Shown here: in pieces, positions 59,584-64,000 of the stretch
How the letters are laid out: each line of letters starts with the position of its first letter
How positions within the stretch are numbered: position 1 is the stretch's first letter
Assembly (NCBI GenBank): GCA_024682555.1
Contig: JAIKZD010000022.1
Coordinates: 23,180-87,179 of the forward strand
Direction: 5' to 3'
Length of the DNA stretch: 64,000 bases
From: Lachnospiraceae bacterium
Lineage (GTDB): Bacteria > Bacillota > Clostridia > Lachnospirales > Lachnospiraceae
Program-made: the position numbers and the translations under genes
Notes under the pieces: model-generated
Told to the model about the DNA's origin: nothing
What the model saw: the letters and a program-made list of their open reading frames with translations, nothing else
Database searches by the model: none

Positions 59584-60609
59584 TCATTTCTTCTTCTTTA
59601 ACCTCAGTGAGGCGAATATGCTCTGTATTACTATGAATAAGAACAGAAGGGCGGCCGTAAGGATGTTCGGCCAGGAACTTGCCAGTTTACCGTTCGTCTT
59701 AACTATCGAAGATATGGTACCGTTTATCAGCACACCGAAGAAGGATCCTATGACATTGCCCACACCTCCTGTCAGAAGCGTTCCACCTATAACTGCCGAG
59801 GAGATCGCATCCATCTCAAGTCCGAGAGCCTGCTGAACCGAACCGGACATCGTATTCAGTGAAAAGCAGATGCCGCCGATGGAGCAGAGGAAGGATGAGA
59901 GTATATATGCCTTCATCTTGATGCTCTTTGTACGAAGACCCATCATGGCTGCCGACTGCTCATTACCGCCGATGGCGTAAAGGCTGCGGCCGAATCTTGT
60001 ATAACGGAGCATGAAAAATATGATGACAAGCACGATGAGGGCTATCACAACGTTCACACGTATGTAAGGAGCATTGTAAACGCCTTTATTATTCGTATAT
60101 CCTCCGAAGGGGAGCTTTATCTTGTAGTTGGCCCACGCATAGTATAAAGGTGAGCTTTCCTGGGTAATGGAAACCTGATCGGTGGATATGACGGCAGTCA
60201 TACCACGGGTAAAGAACATTCCCGCCATGGATACAATGAAGGGCTGTATCTCCATATGACCTACGAAGAAACCCTGTGCAACACCGAAAAGGATTCCGAC
60301 AGCAAGAACTATCAGTATCATAAGGGGAGCCGGTATACCTTTATTTAAGCCCACCGCAAGCAGCATACAGTCCATTGCAACAAGACCGCCGACCGAAATA
60401 TCTATTCCGGCTGTCAGCATTACGCAGGTCATACCGCAGGTAATGCAGATAAGACCGGCATTTGTGATCAGAATGTTAAGGAAAGTCTGAAGGTGGGTAA
60501 ATCCCTTGTTCCTGTATAAGATACATCCCAGACTGTAAAGCACTATGAAGAGCAGTATGGTGATCACGAGCAAAAGAGTATTGCTGTTAAGCTTTAATTT
60601 ACTTTTCAT
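59584..60609 (-). CDS. Sugar ABC transporter permease (YjfF-like)
   Basis: MLTAGIDISVGGLVAMDCMLL; YAIGGNEQSAAMMGLRTKSIKMKAYILSSFL. Confidence 0.92.
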   Translation of the reverse strand: MKSKLKLNSNTLLLVITILLFIVLYSLGCILYRNKGFTHLQTFLNILITNAGLICITCGMTCVMLTAGIDISVGGLVAMDCMLLAVGLNKGIPAPLMILIVLAVGILFGVAQGFFVGHMEIQPFIVSMAGMFFTRGMTAVISTDQVSITQESSPLYYAWANYKIKLPFGGYTNNKGVYNAPYIRVNVVIALIVLVIIFFMLRYTRFGRSLYAIGGNEQSAAMMGLRTKSIKMKAYILSSFLCSIGGICFSLNTMSGSVQQALGLEMDAISSAVIGGTLLTGGVGNVIGSFFGVLINGTISSIVKTNGKLASSWPNILTAALLFLFIVIQSIFASLRLKKKK

Positions 60610-61710
60610 TTATGCCACCCCCTTTGCTGCTTTGTTCAGATTCCGTTTACGTATGTATTCCCTTACCGGAGGTGACTGAATTGCAACAATGATTATAACG
60701 ATTATTGCCTTGAACACCGGCGCCTGGTTGGTTGAAACACCCAGGGCATAAAGTGTTGTGGTGATAGCCTGTATCGTATATGCTCCGATAATGGAACCGG
60801 CGAGATTGAACTTACCGCCTCCCAGTGAGTTACCGCCGAGAGCAACCGCAAGGATCGCATCCATTTCCAGATAAAGACCGATATTATTGGAATCCGCAGA
60901 GGTTATCCTCGAAGAAGCAACTATTCCGGCTATTCCCGCGAACATTCCGCAAAGAATATAGGCTACATGTATTATCAGCTTGGAATTAAGTCCGGCGATA
61001 CGGCTGGCCTTTGAGTTGATACCAACCGACTGGATATACATTCCGAGAGCCGTCTTTTTAAGGATAACCGAAAGAATGGCTATAAAGATGGCCGTAATGA
61101 TTATAGGAGTGGGAATGGGCCCCAGGAAACTTCCGAAGAAGCCGAAGGTGCCGTTTCTTACATACACTATAAGATCGTTACACAGAAGAAGCCCTATGGC
61201 CCTGGCCGCCGAATACAATATTAACGTCGCCACCATGGGCTGGATATTTAACCTCGCCACCAGCAGTCCGTTAAAGGCACCGCAGAGACATCCCATAAGT
61301 ATACCTGCGATAACACCCACTATCAGGGGAACCGCAAGTTCGTTTGTGGAGGATACGCCGTATCCTGCAAGAAGCATGCAGCAGAAGGAAGCACAGAGGC
61401 TCATTACCGATCCTACCGAGATATCGGTTCCTGCGGAAGCCGATACAACCAGAGTCATTCCAAGGGCAAGAAGAGCTGCCTCCGATCCTCTGTTAAGTAT
61501 GTCTATTATTCTTCCGTACAGGATCGTACCGTTACTGGTAGACTGCTGAAGCGTTATCTTGAAAAACGAAAGCGGAGCAACTCCGGTTGCCGCATCATGA
61601 ATGATATTTGTCGCCATGACAAGGATCATAGCCACGATAGGCAAAAGAAGCGGAGACTTTTTGATCCTTTCGATTAAATTCTTATTTTTCATCCCTGTCT
61701 CCTCCTGCAA
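60610..61710 (-). CDS. Sugar ABC transporter permease (YtfT-like)
   Basis: VVSASAGTDISVGSVMSLCASF; SVGINSKASRIAGLNSKLIIHVAYILCGMFAGIAGI. Confidence 0.92.
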   Translation of the reverse strand: MQEETGMKNKNLIERIKKSPLLLPIVAMILVMATNIIHDAATGVAPLSFFKITLQQSTSNGTILYGRIIDILNRGSEAALLALGMTLVVSASAGTDISVGSVMSLCASFCCMLLAGYGVSSTNELAVPLIVGVIAGILMGCLCGAFNGLLVARLNIQPMVATLILYSAARAIGLLLCNDLIVYVRNGTFGFFGSFLGPIPTPIIITAIFIAILSVILKKTALGMYIQSVGINSKASRIAGLNSKLIIHVAYILCGMFAGIAGIVASSRITSADSNNIGLYLEMDAILAVALGGNSLGGGKFNLAGSIIGAYTIQAITTTLYALGVSTNQAPVFKAIIVIIIVAIQSPPVREYIRKRNLNKAAKGVA

Positions 61711-63202
61711 TTGATTTCATTACTCTTTCTTCGGTAAGTTCTCCGGTAAGTTCTTCAACCTTCTTACCGTCTCTCATGATGATCATCCTGCTGCAGGTAC
61801 GGATCATCTCGGCGATCTCGGAAGAAATGAACATGATGCTCTTTCCCTCGGATGCAAGCTCAAGGATAAGCTTCTGTATCTCCGTCTTGGTTCCTACGTC
61901 GATACCTCTTGTGGGCTCATCAAGAATGAGGAAATCCGGGTCGGTCGCAAGCCATCTTGCGAGTATGACCTTCTGCTGGTTTCCGCCGGATAACTGCTTT
62001 ACAAGAGTCTCTCTTCCGGGAGTCTTTATGGAAAGCAGATCTATGTATTTGTCAGCCAGCTCATTCTGTTTGGAATAGGGCATCAGTTTGAACATTCCGC
62101 TTCTTGACTGAAGAGCAAGGATGATATTCTCACGGACCGAAAGATCGGCTATGATACCCTCTGCCTTTCTGTCATCCGGAAGCATTCCCATTCCGAGATT
62201 CATGGCATCTATGGGCTGATTGATCTTAACCTCTTTGTCCTTGACTTTAAGGGTACCCGAATTGGCCTTGTCTGCACCGTAGATCACTCTTGCAAGCTCC
62301 GAACGGCCGCTTCCCAAAAGTCCGCCGACACCGACAACCTCTCCTTTATGGATATCAAGATCGAAGGGCTTTATGGTACCCGTGTGGCCGAGGCCTCTTG
62401 CGGATATCTCAAGCTCATCAAAGGTCTTTCCGGCATCTTCCGATTTAACCGATTTAAGATCATCGAAATCCTTACCCATCATGGCCGCAACAAGCTTTAA
62501 CCTGGGCAGTTCTTCTATCGGATACTCTCCTACAAGCAGGCCGTTTCTGAGTACCGTGATCCTGTCGCATACCTCATATACCTGTTCGAGGAAATGCGTT
62601 ACGAATATGATTCCGACTCCCTTTTCCTTAAGCATCCTCATAACTTTAAAAAGCTTTGATACTTCTTCATCATCCAGGGAAGATGTGGGTTCGTCGAGAA
62701 TAAGCACCTTACATTCCATATCAACAGCTCTGGCTATGGCAACCATCTGCTGTATGGCAAGCGAATATTCTTCAAGATTCTTGGTAACATCCACGGAAAT
62801 ACCAAGTTCATCCATGATCTCCTGAGCTCTTTTTGTATAGCTCTTTCTGTCTATGGTCTTTATCTTTGTAAGAGGTTCCCTTCCGATAAAGAGATTTTCC
62901 GCCACGGAAAGGTTCGGGCAGAGATTGACCTCCTGATACACGGTTGATATTCCGACATTCTGGGCATCCTTTGTCGAATGGTTCTTTACCTTTCCTTCAA
63001 CGCCGTCTATGTAGATCTCACCTTCCTCGAAATCGTTGATTCCGGTAAGACACTTGATGAGGGTTGATTTTCCGGCACCGTTCTCTCCCATCAGCGCGTG
63101 TATCTCGCCCTTTCTGAGGGTAAAATCCACATGACTCAGTGCTTTAACACCCGTGAATGTCATGGATATCTGTTTGGCATAAAGCACAACATTATCTTCC
63201 AC
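61682..63202 (-). CDS. Sugar ABC transporter ATP-binding protein (YtfR-like, two ATPase domains)
   Basis: ALMGENGAGKSTLIKCLTG; LSGGNQQKVILARWLATDPDFLILDEPTRGIDVGTK. Confidence 0.95.
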   Translation of the reverse strand: MEDNVVLYAKQISMTFTGVKALSHVDFTLRKGEIHALMGENGAGKSTLIKCLTGINDFEEGEIYIDGVEGKVKNHSTKDAQNVGISTVYQEVNLCPNLSVAENLFIGREPLTKIKTIDRKSYTKRAQEIMDELGISVDVTKNLEEYSLAIQQMVAIARAVDMECKVLILDEPTSSLDDEEVSKLFKVMRMLKEKGVGIIFVTHFLEQVYEVCDRITVLRNGLLVGEYPIEELPRLKLVAAMMGKDFDDLKSVKSEDAGKTFDELEISARGLGHTGTIKPFDLDIHKGEVVGVGGLLGSGRSELARVIYGADKANSGTLKVKDKEVKINQPIDAMNLGMGMLPDDRKAEGIIADLSVRENIILALQSRSGMFKLMPYSKQNELADKYIDLLSIKTPGRETLVKQLSGGNQQKVILARWLATDPDFLILDEPTRGIDVGTKTEIQKLILELASEGKSIMFISSEIAEMIRTCSRMIIMRDGKKVEELTGELTEERVMKSIAGGDRDEK

Positions 63203-63328
63203 GTTTTATTCCTCCCTGTCTAAATATCTTCCTCATATTATAAAATCGGGAGGGAGCAACAACTCCCTCCCTGATCTTACATTTTTTTATTAAGGTAAGC
63301 GGTGTGACCGCAAACCATTGTCTTTATC

Positions 63329-64000
63329 TTAGTACTGAGCCTCGATAACCTCGTCGGTAACTTCGATCATAGACATTGCATTTCCGTTAACCGAGAAGTC
63401 AACGATCTGATCTGCAAGTGCATACCAGTTATCGGGAACAAGGATCTGCTTCTCAGGTGTTCCGCCGGCTTCAAGAGTCTTGATAACTTCTTCAACTGTA
63501 GGAGCTGCAAGAGGGTTACACTCGAAATCAGCTGTGATCTTTCCTGCCTGAACGTCCTTAAGACCTGCTGTACAAGCATCATAGGAGATAAGGATTACAT
63601 CGTTGCCAGGACCATACTTAACACCAGCGTTGTCCATAGCTGTCATAGCACCGAATGCTTCGTTATCGTTCTCACAAACAACAACGTTGAACTTGCCTTC
63701 ATAAGACTTACAGAAGGACTCCATAACTTCCTGTCCGCCTGCCTCTGTGAAGTCACCGGTCTGCTTGTCAAGTACTGTCCAGCCTTCTCTGTCAGCGATC
63801 TGCTGGAAACCATCTGTACGTCCGATCTGAGCGGAAGAACCGATTGTACCCTGGATGATAAGAGCGTTGATCTCGCTGATGCCCTGAGCATCTGCATAAG
63901 CCTTAAGCCATTCACCTGCTGCAAGACCTTCTGTTAAGAAGTCTGAGCCTACCCATGAAACATACTTGTCAGAATCTTCGATAGTACGGTCGATAACGAT
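63329..64000 (-). CDS. Sugar ABC transporter substrate-binding protein (YtfQ-like; partial, runs off right edge)
   Basis: Frame open from stop at 63329 to window end: ...DRTIEDSDKYVSWVGSDFLTEGLAAGEWLKAYADAQGISEINALIIQGTIGSSAQIGRTDGFQQIADREGW...VVVCENDNEAFGAMTAMDNAG. Confidence 0.9.
   Translation of the reverse strand: MVIDRTIEDSDKYVSWVGSDFLTEGLAAGEWLKAYADAQGISEINALIIQGTIGSSAQIGRTDGFQQIADREGWTVLDKQTGDFTEAGGQEVMESFCKSYEGKFNVVVCENDNEAFGAMTAMDNAGVKYGPGNDVILISYDACTAGLKDVQAGKITADFECNPLAAPTVEEVIKTLEAGGTPEKQILVPDNWYALADQIVDFSVNGNAMSMIEVTDEVIEAQY

Overview
The window looks like a Firmicutes chromosome segment, probably Lachnospiraceae and possibly Butyrivibrio-like (inferred from gene content and codon style only). 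Almost all of it is coding and most genes are on the minus strand. From left to right: (1) a GNAT gene fragment, then five tandem paralogous B12-binding-domain radical SAM genes, an amino-acid permease, pncB and pncA in one apparent minus-strand operon; (2) a tRNA-Gln(CTG) followed by a degenerate partial copy of it; (3) a surface-glycan operon whose 3' end is a DltA/ACP/MBOAT/SGNH-like acyl-transfer module coupled to a KamA-family enzyme with the residue signature of glutamate 2,3-aminomutase; (4) two more SGNH+MBOAT pairs; (5) a pentose module: LutC-like, fucose/arabinose isomerase family, xylulokinase, GH3, divergent CE2-like esterase; (6) an Mrp/Mbh-like antiporter operon with four NuoL/M/N-like subunits; (7) a K+ channel, an ASKHA/DUF4445 protein, a 39-aa membrane peptide, an AAA ATPase, GH5, cyclophilin and sce7726 genes; (8) a six-unit, exactly 53-bp-period palindromic tandem repeat; (9) a YtfQRT-type sugar ABC operon with two binding proteins. 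The most interesting observations are the possible beta-glutamate aminoacylation module, the five-gene B12 radical SAM array, the 53-bp repeat array, and two genes that appear to use non-canonical start codons (ATA and ACG) with strong Shine-Dalgarno sequences. No searches were run; family calls come from motif recognition in the translated sequences.
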